Of a stretch of 64,000 bases of DNA, positions 11,319-21,199 are shown piece by piece (the stretch's first letter is position 1; each line of letters begins with the position of its first letter). This stretch comes from Podocnemis expansa. Lineage: Eukaryota; Chordata; Testudines; Podocnemididae. The notes under the pieces were generated by a model. The model saw nothing but the letters and a program-made list of their open reading frames with translations, was not told where the DNA came from and made no database searches. The stretch lies in the NCBI GenBank assembly GCA_007922195.1, contig ML681963.1, positions 138,461,973 through 138,525,972 on the forward strand. The letters run 5' to 3'. The position numbers and the translations under genes were made by a program.

Positions 11319-12470
11319 ATGGGACCTGTTGATAGACACTTCGTTCCACCTTCCCTTCTGGGCAGACCTGTTAACCCAGGACTTGGGTTGCCCCCAGCAT
11401 CCGAATGTGAGAATACTACAACTAACAGCCTGGAGGATGCATGGCTGAACGAATCTGAGAAACTCTGCTCAGACAGACTAAAGAAGATACTGGTAGGCAG
11501 TAGGAGACCCTCCACTAGAGCCACCTATATAGCTAAGTGGAGGCACTTTACCTAATGGTCCAAGGGGATGGGGATTGTACCATAGAATCATAGAATCATA
11601 GGGTTGGAAGGGACCTCATGAGGTCATCTAGTCCAACCCCCAGAACCAGCTGCACTTTGTTCAATACTTGACTATTTTCTGGACCTCAAAGGCAAGGGTT
11701 TTTCAACCCCCTCTCTCAGTGTCCACCTAGTGGCTATCTCAGCCCTTCATGATAAAGTGGAGGGGGAACCAGTCCTCTCCCATTCCACCTCCATGAAATT
11801 CTTGAAAGGTATTGAAAGGATCTTCCCACATACCAAAGATCCTACTCCACAATGTGACTTGAATGTGGTGCTTCACCACTTAACAGAGCCATCTTCTGAA
11901 CCACTGGACTCACGTACACTGCTCGTCCTCTTATGGAAGGTGAGGGTCTCAGAATTGAGGGCCTTTTTCTCAGAGCCTCCGTACACGAGATTCTTCTCTG
12001 ATAAGGTGCTACTGTGCCTGTACCCAATCACTCCTCCTGAAGATGTCCTCTCCCTTCCACCTGAACCAGGACATTTGTCTCCCAGTGTTTTTCCCAGACC
12101 CTCACTTCATGGAGGAACAGAGGAAATGGCAAATGCTAGATGTCAGAAGGGCACTTTTGACATACATTGAGTGCCTATGCTCATTCCACAAGACTCCTCA
12201 GCTCTTCATTGCAAGAGGACAACCAGTGACTACACAGTGCATCTCCAAATGGATAGAGAACTGTATCATAGACTTCTACAGGAGGTTGGGTACACCCCTC
12301 CCGAGGAAAGTAAGGGCACACTCAATGAGAGCCCAGGCTTCGTCAACGGCCTTCCTTGCTCAGGTCCCGATTCAGGAGATCTGCAGAGCAGCTACATGAT
12401 CATCAGTGCACACCTGCATGACGCGCTACTCCATCCTCCAACAGGCAAGAGAGGATGCTGCGTTGGGCTG
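11319..12470 (+). pseudogene. DIRS tyrosine recombinase, disrupted
   Basis: The N-terminal part contains SRRPSTRATYIAKWRHF, typical of the DIRS recombinase start. The C-terminal part contains RAHSMRA (the H-x-x-R catalytic pair, about 12315-12335), then QEICRAAT, then a Tyr in TRYS as the probable nucleophile. In between the frame is broken by the CR1 fragment near 11581, and by a TGA at about 12399 where this family has Trp. This enzyme would recombine the circular cDNA into the genome; here it is inactive. Confidence 0.88.
11581..11641 (-). repeat. CR1 3' tail inserted in the DIRS recombinase
   Basis: Reads atagaatcatagaatcatag followed by ggttggaagggacctcatg, the inverted complement of the canonical CR1 3' end with its ATTCTATG octamer repeats. 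It interrupts the recombinase frame, so it arrived after the DIRS element. Confidence 0.85.
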
Positions 12471-12499
12471 AGCCATACTCAATGTGAGTAAGCTGTAAT

Positions 12500-12630
12500 T
12501 CCATCCACCATCCTGGGTATGGCTAGCAGTCAGCTGTAACTGAATGATTTGAGCAGTGCTCAGAGAAGAACAGTGGGTTACCAATGTAACCGTCTTTCTT
12601 TGAGATGGGCTGCTCACATACATTCAGATC
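12500..12630 (+). repeat. DIRS internal complementary region
   Basis: The first half (about 12520-12585, gtaactgaatgatttgagcag) is complementary to the outer part of the left terminal repeat. The second half (12594-12625, tttgagatgggctgctcac) is complementary to the outer end of the right one. Such a composite next to the right end is the hallmark of DIRS elements and allows full-length cDNA circularisation. Confidence 0.85.
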
Positions 12631-12639
12631 CTTCCCTTC

Positions 12640-12851
12640 AACCCCGCAACTCAGAGTTAGTGAAAAAAAGGGACTGGGAGGGTCAAGGTCAGGGTCAGAT
12701 ATATAGCCATGGTTGCGGCACAGAGGGGGAATTGGCCGATGACCCTGAGCTGACAGGCTAGGGCTAAAAGAATTTCCAGAACCCATACGCTGCAGCACAT
12801 AGACATCTGTAACTGAATGTATGTGAGCAGCCCATCTCAAAGAAGGACAGT
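12640..12851 (+). repeat. DIRS right inverted terminal repeat
   Basis: Ends gtatgtgagcagcccatctc followed by aaagaagg. The inverted complement matches the left terminal repeat from 7148 through the aattcttttagccc and gtcagggtcatc blocks. Confidence 0.85.
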
Positions 12852-13830
12852 TAAATCAGTAACTCACTGATTTAGAAGGATCATGTTACACAGTCTCAGC
12901 TAACATAGAGCCCAATGAATTCTAAAATTCTCTGCTAGCGTTTTTAAACAATGTTGGTTAAAATGTTTTAATTTTAACAGCACACCTTTAAATTGTAATT
13001 AGAGAAACCTGAGTGCACAGTAGAAACAGTTACTGGCAGGGATTTCCCTAACATCACCCCTAAATCCCCCTGAATTTCCCAGCACCCCCCAGCTATCAAT
13101 TAGTAACACTGTTATATCAATTTAGTGAGCACTACAACACCCCCCCACACCCACCCCTACATCCCTCCAATTTCAAATCCTGGAGAGAATACTGGTTACT
13201 GGTTAATAGACATAAATTACCACAAGCTAGATCCTGCTAAGACAGCTGTTCTTTGAAGGGTTCTATTAATAGTCATTTTGTTTGGATTTTCTACTAGGGT
13301 CATCAAACAACTGCAACCCTGCATAAAAATTAATTCTGTTAAACTAAGAAGGCAGAAAATAGAGTCAGGTTTGTCCAACAGAAGAGATACAGCAATTTAA
13401 CTACTAAGGGATTATTTTAAACTGATTTACATTGAAACTAGAGTAACTTGTGTGCGTAGGTAAGCCCTCAGTAAATTTGGTTTAGCTGCTATTTGTAATT
13501 TGAGGAGGCTAACTCATGAGATGATCTGGAGTTCCTTTTTTATTTTCTAAAGACAAATAATGAGCAGGTTCAGTGACCGCAACTTCACATTAGTTTTAAC
13601 AAAGTCATCTAGACACAAGGAAAACTGACTCAATCTCATACTCAACTCAAATGTTTCTAAGGTCTGAAAAAAATGTGGTTAGCAGATTTATTGGTTTTGG
13701 TGTGTTGTACGTTCTTGTGCATCTCTCCGTTTCCTCCTTGTTGCATTTTAAGTTGTGAATTTAAATTCTTGTGCATCTATTTCCTCATTTTTGCACTTTA
13801 ACTAAGATTTCATATTCCCCTTTACATAGC
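12852..13830. other. SLC22A18 intron 2, no gene seen
   Basis: A+T-rich intron DNA between the DIRS element and the MITE at 13831. It holds a short C-run near 13139-13148. No exon seen. Confidence 0.45.
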
Positions 13831-13918
13831 GGGTATGTCCACACACAGTCCTTATTTCGAAACAACAGAGGTTATTTCGAAATAAGGAATGGCATGGCCA
13901 CACGACGCACGGCCATTT

Positions 13919-14318
13919 NNNNNNNNNNNNNNNNNNNNNNNNNNNNNNNNNNNNNNNNNNNNNNNNNNNNNNNNNNNNNNNNNNNNNNNNNNNNNNNNNN
14001 NNNNNNNNNNNNNNNNNNNNNNNNNNNNNNNNNNNNNNNNNNNNNNNNNNNNNNNNNNNNNNNNNNNNNNNNNNNNNNNNNNNNNNNNNNNNNNNNNNNN
14101 NNNNNNNNNNNNNNNNNNNNNNNNNNNNNNNNNNNNNNNNNNNNNNNNNNNNNNNNNNNNNNNNNNNNNNNNNNNNNNNNNNNNNNNNNNNNNNNNNNNN
14201 NNNNNNNNNNNNNNNNNNNNNNNNNNNNNNNNNNNNNNNNNNNNNNNNNNNNNNNNNNNNNNNNNNNNNNNNNNNNNNNNNNNNNNNNNNNNNNNNNNNN
14301 NNNNNNNNNNNNNNNNNN
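13919..14318. other. Assembly gap of exactly 400 N
   Basis: A run of 400 undetermined bases within a self-complementary MITE. Any translation across it is meaningless. The neighbouring sequence (14319-14560) is extremely G+C-rich. Confidence 1.
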
Positions 14319-14561
14319 TCGGGGGGGAATGCCCCGACCCGCCCCCTTGCCGGTGGCGTCAGGCCGGGGATTCCGGCCGCGCTTACTCCGGTCCCGGGGC
14401 GCGGCTGCAGCCGCGCGCCGGGGCCACTCCGCCAGCTTGGGGGGCAGCAGGAACTTTAAAGCCCCTGGGGCGAAGTGCCCCGCTGCCCGCTCCTGGCGGG
14501 TGCTTGCAGGGGGCTGCGGGCACCCGCCAGGTGAGGCGCGGTGCCTGCAGTCCCCTCCCCA

Positions 14562-14602
14562 AGTGAAATAGCAGGTCCACACTGTGGACCTGCTATTTCA
14601 CT
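14562..14602. repeat. Perfect 19-bp hairpin arms with 3-base loop
   Basis: agtgaaatagcaggtccac at 14562-14580 is followed by act and then its exact complement at 14584-14602. It lies at the boundary between the MITE's G+C-rich core and its A+T-rich right arm. Confidence 0.95.
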
Positions 14603-14727
14603 CCCTTATTTTGAAGACACCATTTTGTTATTTCAAAACAAGTTATTTCGATATAACAGGTTATATCGAAATAAGTTATATCGAAATAACTTGTTTCGAA
14701 ATAACAAAACCGTGTGTAGACATAGCC

Positions 14728-15205
14728 AGCTATTTCCACAGTGGAACAAACTGTTCACACAGTACCATCTAAGCCAGGAAGAAGTTTCAATCACAGATTT
14801 GTACAGTAAATTTTGCATTCAGTACAGCAACTTTGATTTACAGCAGTTAAGGACCTAACCTTAATTAGGCACCTGTTCCCCTCATGCCTGCACACTTCTC
14901 TCATTGTTATCAGTGGCAATTCAACCCAGAACTTCAGAAATAAGTCCCACTTCTCACAGATCCAGACCAGAATTATTTTCCTCCAGCTCTGAACATTTAT
15001 AGAAAAATCACTTGAATTGTGCTGTTAGCATCACCTCAAAATTGTAGACAAGAATAAATTCATTTCTCAACTGTAGTGCAAGGAAAATTGCATATTATTA
15101 ATAATAATTATTTGTATCCTGTTAGTATCATGTGCTAAGTAAGAGACAACCTCTATGTTGGAGAGCTGGGAGAGGAAACAGGCACAGATCACTGAGCAGG
15201 CCAGT
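14728..15205. other. SLC22A18 intron 2, no gene seen
   Basis: A+T-rich intronic DNA without recognisable features, apart from the duplicated aggccagt at its right edge, the target site of the next hAT element. Confidence 0.45.
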
Positions 15206-15281
15206 CAGGGCCAGATTATGAGAGGGGCTATAGGGACTATAGGCCTGGCCTCAAGGGGGCCCCAAGCTGGCGCCCCTATGC

Positions 15282-15469
15282 CAGGGGTCTCAAACTCAAA
15301 TCACCACGAGGGCTACCTGAGGACTAGTACAGTAGCCCAAGGGCTGCACCACTGAAGCCTTTTCACAGAATGACATTGCAAATATTGATAGCAATAATGT
15401 TGTTGCGGGCTGCAAGAAATAACTTTAGGGGTTGCATGCAGCCCTCAGGCCATGAGTTTGAGACCCCTG
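15282..15469. mobile_element. Nested 188-bp hAT MITE (CAGGGGTCTCAAAC ends)
   Basis: The ends are CAGGGGTCTCAAACTC / GAGTTTGAGACCCCTG. The flanks are ccctatgc (15274-15281) and ccctacgc (15470-15477), an 8-bp duplication with one mismatch. It is the same family as the copy at 46299-46485 and was inserted into the larger hAT element. Confidence 0.93.
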
Positions 15470-16079
15470 CCCTACGCCCTGCTTATTTGGCCCTGGCGCT
15501 CAGCTGCTGGCACACACAGTGTCAGCGTGGGTCTGGTCTTGGGCACCGATGGTGCTGTTGAGGGTAGGAGGGCCCCTGGGAGAGGCCGTGGTGCTCCAGC
15601 CCTGGACCAGCTGTTCCGCCCCTGAGGACAGAAACAGGCAACACTGGGCCTCAGTGCTTCAGGGGCAGGACTACCCCAATGTGGGGCGGCCTCTGGTGGT
15701 GACAGCCCTCCAGGGTCTGCATTACTGTAAGGCTACCATGCTTGGGCCCTGTGGCTCACGCTGGCATGGCCAGCCTCCCCGGCACAGCAGCCCCACAATG
15801 CTACAGGCCCTGGAGGGCCATCACCAGTGGAGGCCACTCAGAGTTGGGCCAGCCTTACATTTGGCTTGCTGTTGTCTCACTCGGGCTGGCCCTCCCCCTG
15901 AGGAAGGAACAGCTGGTCTGGGACCAGGAGTGCTGAGGCCAACTGTGGGCTTTGGCCAAAGCCACCCACCTTGCCCCAGGCCTGTGGTGGGGGCTAGGGC
16001 CCAGGCAGTGGGAGCTGGAGCCACAGGCAGATGGGGCACACGGAGGAGGAGACCAGGGGCAGAAGCTGCCACGTGCCAC

Positions 16080-16400
16080 CGCGGGTGGCTGAGCACCACA
16101 TCCCTGGCTGGGGTTGGGGCCGGAAGTGGCTGCAGGTGGCTGGGCCCCGCATCCCCGGCCGCAGATGGGGCCGGAGCAGCCACTGTTGCTGCGAGTGGCT
16201 GAGCCCTGGATCCCCGGCTGGGGATGGGGCCAGGGCCAGGAGCAGCCTCCGCAGCTGCAGGCAGCTGAGCCCTGGGTCCCCAGCTGGGGATGGGGCTGCC
16301 ATGGCAGCAGGTGGCTGGGCCCCAGATCCCCCGCCAGGGATAGGGCTGCTGCAGCCGCGGATAGTTGGGCCCCAGATCTCCAGCCCAATTGGGCTGGAGA
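16080..16400. repeat. Degenerate minisatellite inside the hAT element
   Basis: Repeats of a unit of roughly 60-70 bp (gtggctgagccctggatccc, then cggctggggatggggc) occur four to five times with divergence. The same motif is in the foldback at 34974-36111, so the two hAT families share internal sequence. Confidence 0.7.
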
Positions 16401-16545
16401 CTGGGAGAGGTGGGCCCCGCCAGACCCGGGGCACTGGCGCTGGGATTTGGGGCATGTGCCCCGGATGCCCAGTGCCAGCAACGCCCCTGGGGCAGACCCA
16501 CAACATTCGGCAGCCTGGGGCCCCAGCACCATTAATCTGGCCCCG

Positions 16546-17198
16546 AGGCCAGTGGCAGACACAGGAACACAGCCCAAGCCTCCTACATTCCAGTCTAGTA
16601 GGTAGGGTAGTCTGCCTCCCCTTCTCTACAACCCTGAACAAGGATAATTTACTATCTGCTCTATACTCTCCATCGCTGCTAGATCCTTCAAGTCTCAGGT
16701 CCAGGCCCCCTCTTGCCGGCCAGCCAGCACCACTTGCAGCCTTCCTCCCCCTGGTTCAGTTCCTCGGCCACCTCGGCAGTGTGGGTAAGGGGGGGTCTCA
16801 GGGGTGGGAGCAGCCAGTGGGGAAAGTGTGCAGAGGGTGGAGTAGGAAGAAGGTGTCAGGATGGGGGTGGGGTTGACACAGGGTCTGGGGAAAGGAGGAG
16901 AGGGGTTGCTGGGCTCGCCCCAGCGTGCAGCCCATTCCCTGAGCTAGCCCTAGGGGAATGTGTTGGAACACTGCATTCCAGCACATTCTTTCTGTTTTTA
17001 GGGAGGCCCTGGACCACAGTGTTCTGGGGCATTCCCTGATTTTTAGGGGCCCCAGAATGCTGCCCCATAAAAATGGGGGGGGGGCCCAGAATGCCATTCC
17101 AGAGCGTTCCAGCTAACTTTAATCCCTGGAAGTATATATCCCACATCAGTAACTACCAACAATTGCTCAGAGGCAGAAGCACAGGAGGACCTCTAGTC
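16546..17198. repeat. G+C-rich repeat fragments, including a hAT-like right end
   Basis: Sequence near 16950-17128 (tgttggaacactgcattccag ... taactttaatccctgg) matches the termini and subterminal wording of the 843-1883 family. It is probably a truncated member of that family. No gene seen. Confidence 0.5.
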
Positions 17199-18366
17199 CA
17201 GTGGTTTCCAACCAGCGTGTCGGGGCATACTGGTGTGCCACGGCAACACCCAAAGTGTGCCGTGAGCACCCCTGAGAGCTGGAGTTAAAGCTCCCTCCCT
17301 TCTCAGCCCAGCCATGTGGGCTGTGCAGGGCTGGAAAAAGGCAGGGGTGAAAGTAAGGGCGAAGGCACCAGAACACAGTTCGAAGGCCCCCTGTTTTTAG
17401 GCAGACAGCATTCCAGCCCCCCTAAAAATAGAGGAAGGCACTGAAACGCAGAGTTCCAGGGGTCCCTGTAAAAATAGCAGGAGCAGCTGGAAGCCAGAGT
17501 TCCAGTGGCTCCACCTTAAGCCCAGCCAGCAGAAAGCTGCGGGAGGCTGGGAGTGTGTGAATCTCCCCCTGCAGGGCGGAGCAGCTTGTGTCAAGCAGCC
17601 TGCAAACAGCCCAGGTAAGGGCTGGGGGGGGGGGGGGGGGGGGGGGGGGGTGTATGTGGGGGGGGGGGGTGTGTAGCAGAAGTGGGTGGAAGTGTATGTG
17701 TAGCCGAGGGTGTGTAGCTGGGGTTGTAGGGTGGCTGTTTGGTTGGGGGTGTGTGTAGATGGAGGGTGGGGTAGCTGTGTGTGGAGTGTGTAGCTGGGGG
17801 CTGGAGGCCTAGTTCTGGCCCCTGCAGTGATGGGAGGGTCCATCACAGGCAGCAGGGGGCTGGGAGAGAGGAGGACGGGACCCACTGGGGTGGGAGGGAG
17901 CAGCAGTGGGGTGAGGATTTGTCCTGGGTGGCAGGGAGCCACTGTGAAGAAGGGGAAAGTGGGTGCTGCACCATGCTCCAGTACCCTACCTTCCCACTCC
18001 CCAGTTTCCCCCCTGCGCCCCCCACAAAACCATTCTTGTTCTCCTTTCCTCTCTCTTCTCTTGCCACCCTTGTGCTGTTCCCCACATGGCTGCTCTTGTC
18101 CTCTTTTGCCACCCCCGCCCTGCTGGGCTCCCCACATTCACTCTTGCCACTGCACACAACTCCTGACCTCCCATTTTGCCACCCCTTCTCTGCTACCCCT
18201 ACTACCCTACACAGCAGCATTTCCAAAACATTGTGCCATGGTTCATGAATATTAATAAGTAATTTGAGTTAATTTGAATATGCATGCATTTTTTAATAGT
18301 GGTGTGCCTTGAAAAATCTGAAGGCATCAAGGTGTGACATGGCAGAGAAAAGGTTGGGAACCGCTG
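17199..18366. mobile_element. Composite hAT-like element with a nested G+C-rich insert
   Basis: Begins CAGTGGTTTCCAACCAG and ends GGTTGGGAACCGCTG, like the elements at 21504 and 31594. It is interrupted from about 17342 by sequence starting caggggtgaaagtaaggg (the 843-1883 family). No clear target duplication survives. It contains the long G tracts at 17625-17670. Confidence 0.65.
17625..17670 (+). repeat. Poly-G tracts
   Basis: Two long uninterrupted runs of G separated by tgtatgt, followed by GT-rich repeats to about 17780. They could form G-quadruplex structure and are likely to vary in length or be mis-sized. Confidence 0.9.
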
Positions 18367-18970
18367 TCTTTCCCCTCTTTCCGTTATCTATGGCAGTTTG
18401 AGCTCTAATTGTAGAGTCCTGATTCTATTCTCTCTGACACTAGTGTAGACCAGGAGTAACTGTACTAAAGTCATTTGCTGTAATGTAGTGCATTTCCAGC
18501 ATAAATAAGGCCAGAAACAGGCACAGAAATGCTATGAGTCCCATTAGAGCTATCAATTAATAGCTCTGGTTAGTAATATAAAAAAATGCCAAATTACATG
18601 CACGTTCTGGGGTTTGCAGCTCTGCTCACATGCATAAAATACTCATACAAGTAAGTGTAGGATTAAGTCATTAGATTGTAAATCCCTACAGGGTACAGAC
18701 TTTCTGAGTATTTTTATTTTGACTAAGCACATTGTCTGGGCCTAAATACTCACATTTAGAGAAATAACTAATACAAAAGTTACTTATTTGTTACAATATC
18801 TGTCATTAATATTTATTTCCCTGTAGTTCATTCAGTAAATCCACATGGCTTCTCAAAATATATCCCCAAGATTCAGAGCCAGAAATAAAGTAGATTTATT
18901 AAAACAAAAAAAACAAAAAAACCCGATCTTCCTCAGGAAAGAAAGGTTCATAAGAATGGTTTTTATTTAC
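18367..18970. other. SLC22A18 intron 2, 5' end
   Basis: A+T-rich intron next to the second coding exon. No further feature seen. Confidence 0.5.
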
Positions 18971-19068
18971 CTTCCAAAAATAGGACCTCCCAGAAGCTGC
19001 AGAACACCAAAGGTTGTCTGGAGGTAGCCAAATCCAACTGAATCCAATCCCAGGCTCTTTGCCAAGTA
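18971..19068 (-). CDS. SLC22A18: SLC22A18 second coding exon (TM2)
   Basis: 98 bases (32 codons plus 2 bases) lie between an acceptor (ctttatttag) and a GTAAAT donor. The translation starts YLAKSLGLDS and continues into the TM2 block FGYLQTTFGVLQLLGGP, closely matching vertebrate SLC22A18. It enters in phase 0 and leaves in phase 2, so the terminal AG joins the first A of the next exon to make an Arg codon. This completes the first half of MFS motif A (G-x-x-x-D-x-x-G-x-R), which spans the exon junction. A damaged copy of this exon lies 113 bases away on its 5' side. Confidence 0.92.
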
Positions 19069-19123
19069 CTAAATAAAGTGGAGAAAAATTAAGCAGAGAA
19101 AAAGAAAAAGAAAGCAGAGAAAA

Positions 19124-19199
19124 GGGTTGTCTAGTAGTGGCCAAATCCAACTGAATCTAAATGCAGGCTCTTCGCCAAGTACTAAATAAAGCAGAGAAG
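19124..19199 (-). pseudogene. Broken tandem copy of SLC22A18 second coding exon
   Basis: This segment repeats 19012-19086 at an offset of 113 bases, including the splice acceptor (tatttag) and the first about 19 codons of the exon. The copy reads YLAKSLHLDSVGFG and then meets an in-frame TAG at codon 17. The 3' part of the exon, with its donor, is absent. It sits upstream of the authentic exon in the gene's direction, so its intact-looking acceptor could compete. Inclusion would truncate the protein. The A/G-rich stretch between the copies (gagaaaaa repeats) may have mediated the duplication. Confidence 0.85.
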
Positions 19200-21184
19200 A
19201 AGTATGTTACTTTTCTGAATGTTAAAGACCTTAATGTTAGTAAGTACAGGACTATAGTAAAAAGTGTTCATGTGGTTCAATGTCAAAATAAAGCAACAGT
19301 GCTTGAGATGCACTATACAGAGCATGAGAAATACCGAGTTTATTTGATAAAAACTCCAGGCCTAGAACACTGGTCAATGTACATCAACAGGGGTAGCCTG
19401 GGGAGCGCTAGCAGAGCTGGTGCCCTGAGGCCAGAGACTGTGGCACTGTCACCCTGCCTCTGGAATGGCTGGTCTGCCCCAAGGGACACAGCCAGCCAGG
19501 ATGTGGTACGGCTTCCAGCGGCAGCACTCCAGGGTCAGGAGCACTTCTAGAGCACCATGCTGGGGCCTGGTTCCCTGGGGGCCCTGGTGCAGTAGCCTGA
19601 CAGTGCTCCCCTGACTTTGAATTGTCACCATCAGATACTGAACCACTTGCTGGCCAGGCCCTCTGCTGGGGCAGACCAGCCAGTGCCATGCACAGTGGTC
19701 TCTGGCCCTGAGTCTCAGCCTGCCCAGTACTGATGGGCCAGACCCCCTCCAGTGCCTATCAACAGCGCCACAAGTGGCAGGTCTACTACATGGCCCCAGG
19801 GCTTGGCATGCCTAAGCACTACCCTGCCCACAGGCTGGCCACTACAGTAGGGAGGCAAGGCCCCAGGCTTGAGAGGGGGACACAGGAAAGTGGGCAGCCC
19901 AAAATCCCTTGTCCCCCCTTCGTGAGACAGAGAAGCTTTCACTACATAGCTCTTTTCCAGGTCTGGGTCTGGAAGGTACCTGGTGTTTCACAGCTAAATA
20001 TAGGATGGCATAAGTAGTTAGCAGATATTTCAAGGGACTGTTCATGGTTAAGTGGCCTGTTAACATCCCAGTAGTTATAGGACATAAAAAGGGAGCGGTT
20101 CTTCAGTATCTAGCAAAAAGTTACGAATTTAAACTCCAAGTGCTATGCACGGCTTCCTTTGAGGACAAGGATTTTCACCCACAATGTTTCTGTCTTTTAT
20201 CATTTTCTGCAAGTTCATCGAGGGCATAATGATTGTCTAGTTTCACTCACATTGTAATAAGCCATTAAAGAGGTGCACTAAATGCCCTAATAATGACAGC
20301 TGTAACCCACTAATACAAGGGTATTAACAGGCCACTTTTTGTTTGAATGGTTCCTTAGAATATGTTTTAACTACTTATACTAAACAAACCAGGAGTCCTG
20401 TGGCACTTTGAAAGACTAACAAATTTATTGGACAAGCTTTCATTGGAGAAATTCCTACTTCTTCAAAAGCTTTGAGGATGGGGAACTTACAGAAGGTCTT
20501 TAAAGCATCTGATGAAATGGGATTTTCCCATGAAAGCTCATGCAATAAATAAATTTGTTAGTCTGTTGCCAAGTTCCAAAGGGGTGGCCCTCATAAAAAA
20601 ACCTTTGCTCTTTCTACCACATAGCCCTTTATATATCAGGAAACGCCCTTCCAAAATCTTCAATGTCACCATTTTATCACTCTTCAAATCCCTCTTTAAA
20701 ATTAATCTCTTGCATGGCACCTATAGCAAGCTGCCACTAGATAAGTGTCATGTAGTGAATACAGCTCCTGATTGGCTTATTACACCCACAAACATTTCAC
20801 AAAGCAGGATATGATCAGATAGCCTATTAATATTACCTCATGTTCCTTCCACATGCCAGCTTGTTAGTTTACTTACCTATTACAACCTGTCCTTTATATT
20901 ACAATCTTTTTGGAGCAGGCAAGGACTGTACTTTGTGTTTGTCCATGGCCTGGCATAATATGCCACAGATCTAGTGGAGGCCTCTAGGCACTACTATAAT
21001 AAGCATAATCATATATCTGTTGTTATTTGTGTGCATCTATCCACTGAATTCAGTGACATCTGACATTCTTGTCAAATCTAAACTTTCTCCTCTCTTTCCT
21101 GGTAGGAAAGTCCCCTGTAACACTGCTGAAAAATTGAATAGTCTGGGTTGAAAGAAAGAAGTAGTCTGATCTTCTAAATAAGGT
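19200..21184. other. SLC22A18 intron 1 remainder
   Basis: A non-coding intron. From about 19360 to 19720 it holds a G+C-rich inverted repeat: the segment around 19400-19480 (ctggtctgcccc and ccagagac) recurs reverse-complemented around 19660-19710. This suggests a degraded foldback transposon. From 20383 there is a foldback repeat described separately. I see no exon in the rest. Confidence 0.5.
20383..20572. mobile_element. Foldback repeat (cctgtggcac family)
   Basis: Left arm: gtcctgtggcactttgaaag, then actaacaaatttattgg and aagctttcatt. Right arm: gaaagctcatgcaataaat, then aaatttgttagtctg, its inverted complement. The arms are separated by gatggggaacttacagaagg. This abundant reptilian repeat recurs at 52441, 58870, 63745 and 63930, and reversed at 26715. 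Confidence 0.75.
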
Positions 21185-21199
21185 TCAATTGGTACTCAC

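Larger units (their letters stand above)
7148..12851 (+). mobile_element. DIRS-type tyrosine-recombinase retrotransposon, degenerate
   Basis: A nearly full-length element of about 5.7 kb lies in the 12-kb SLC22A18 intron, antisense to the gene. Diagnostic parts in order are: left inverted terminal repeat, gag-like region with Gln/Pro-rich C terminus, reverse transcriptase and RNase H, tyrosine recombinase instead of a DDE integrase, internal complementary region, and right inverted repeat. DIRS elements integrate through a circular intermediate and make no target-site duplication; none is evident. Multiple stops and frameshifts, a CR1 insertion (11581) and a 22-bp tandem duplication (10411) show it is inactive. 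Confidence 0.92.
13831..14727. mobile_element. Large palindromic MITE (gaaataa type) with a G+C-rich core and assembly gap
   Basis: The left end gggtatgtccacacacag and right end cgtgtgtagacatagcc are inverted repeats. Subterminal blocks repeat ttatttcgaaataa on both sides. The core is G+C-rich and includes the 400-N gap. Similar ends occur at 33773, 34406, 36722, 49193, 50890 and 59370. Confidence 0.8.
15206..16545. mobile_element. hAT-like element, 1.34 kb, G+C-rich
   Basis: The ends are CAGGGCCAGATTA and TAATCTGGCCCCG, flanked by a perfect 8-bp duplication aggccagt (15198-15205 and 16546-16553). The interior includes a nested hAT at 15282-15469 and degenerate tandem repeats about ggatccccggctggggatgg (16080-16400). 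Long overlapping frames on both strands (up to 240 codons) come from this composition and are not genes. Confidence 0.9.

Noticed and set aside
13771..14582. Frames of 225-266 codons
   Set aside because: They run through the 400-N gap in a MITE.
15519..16641. Long overlapping frames (up to 240 codons) on both strands
   Set aside because: They lie in a G+C-rich transposon core with tandem repeats, are open in several frames at once, and encode low-complexity Pro/Gly/Ala/Trp sequence.
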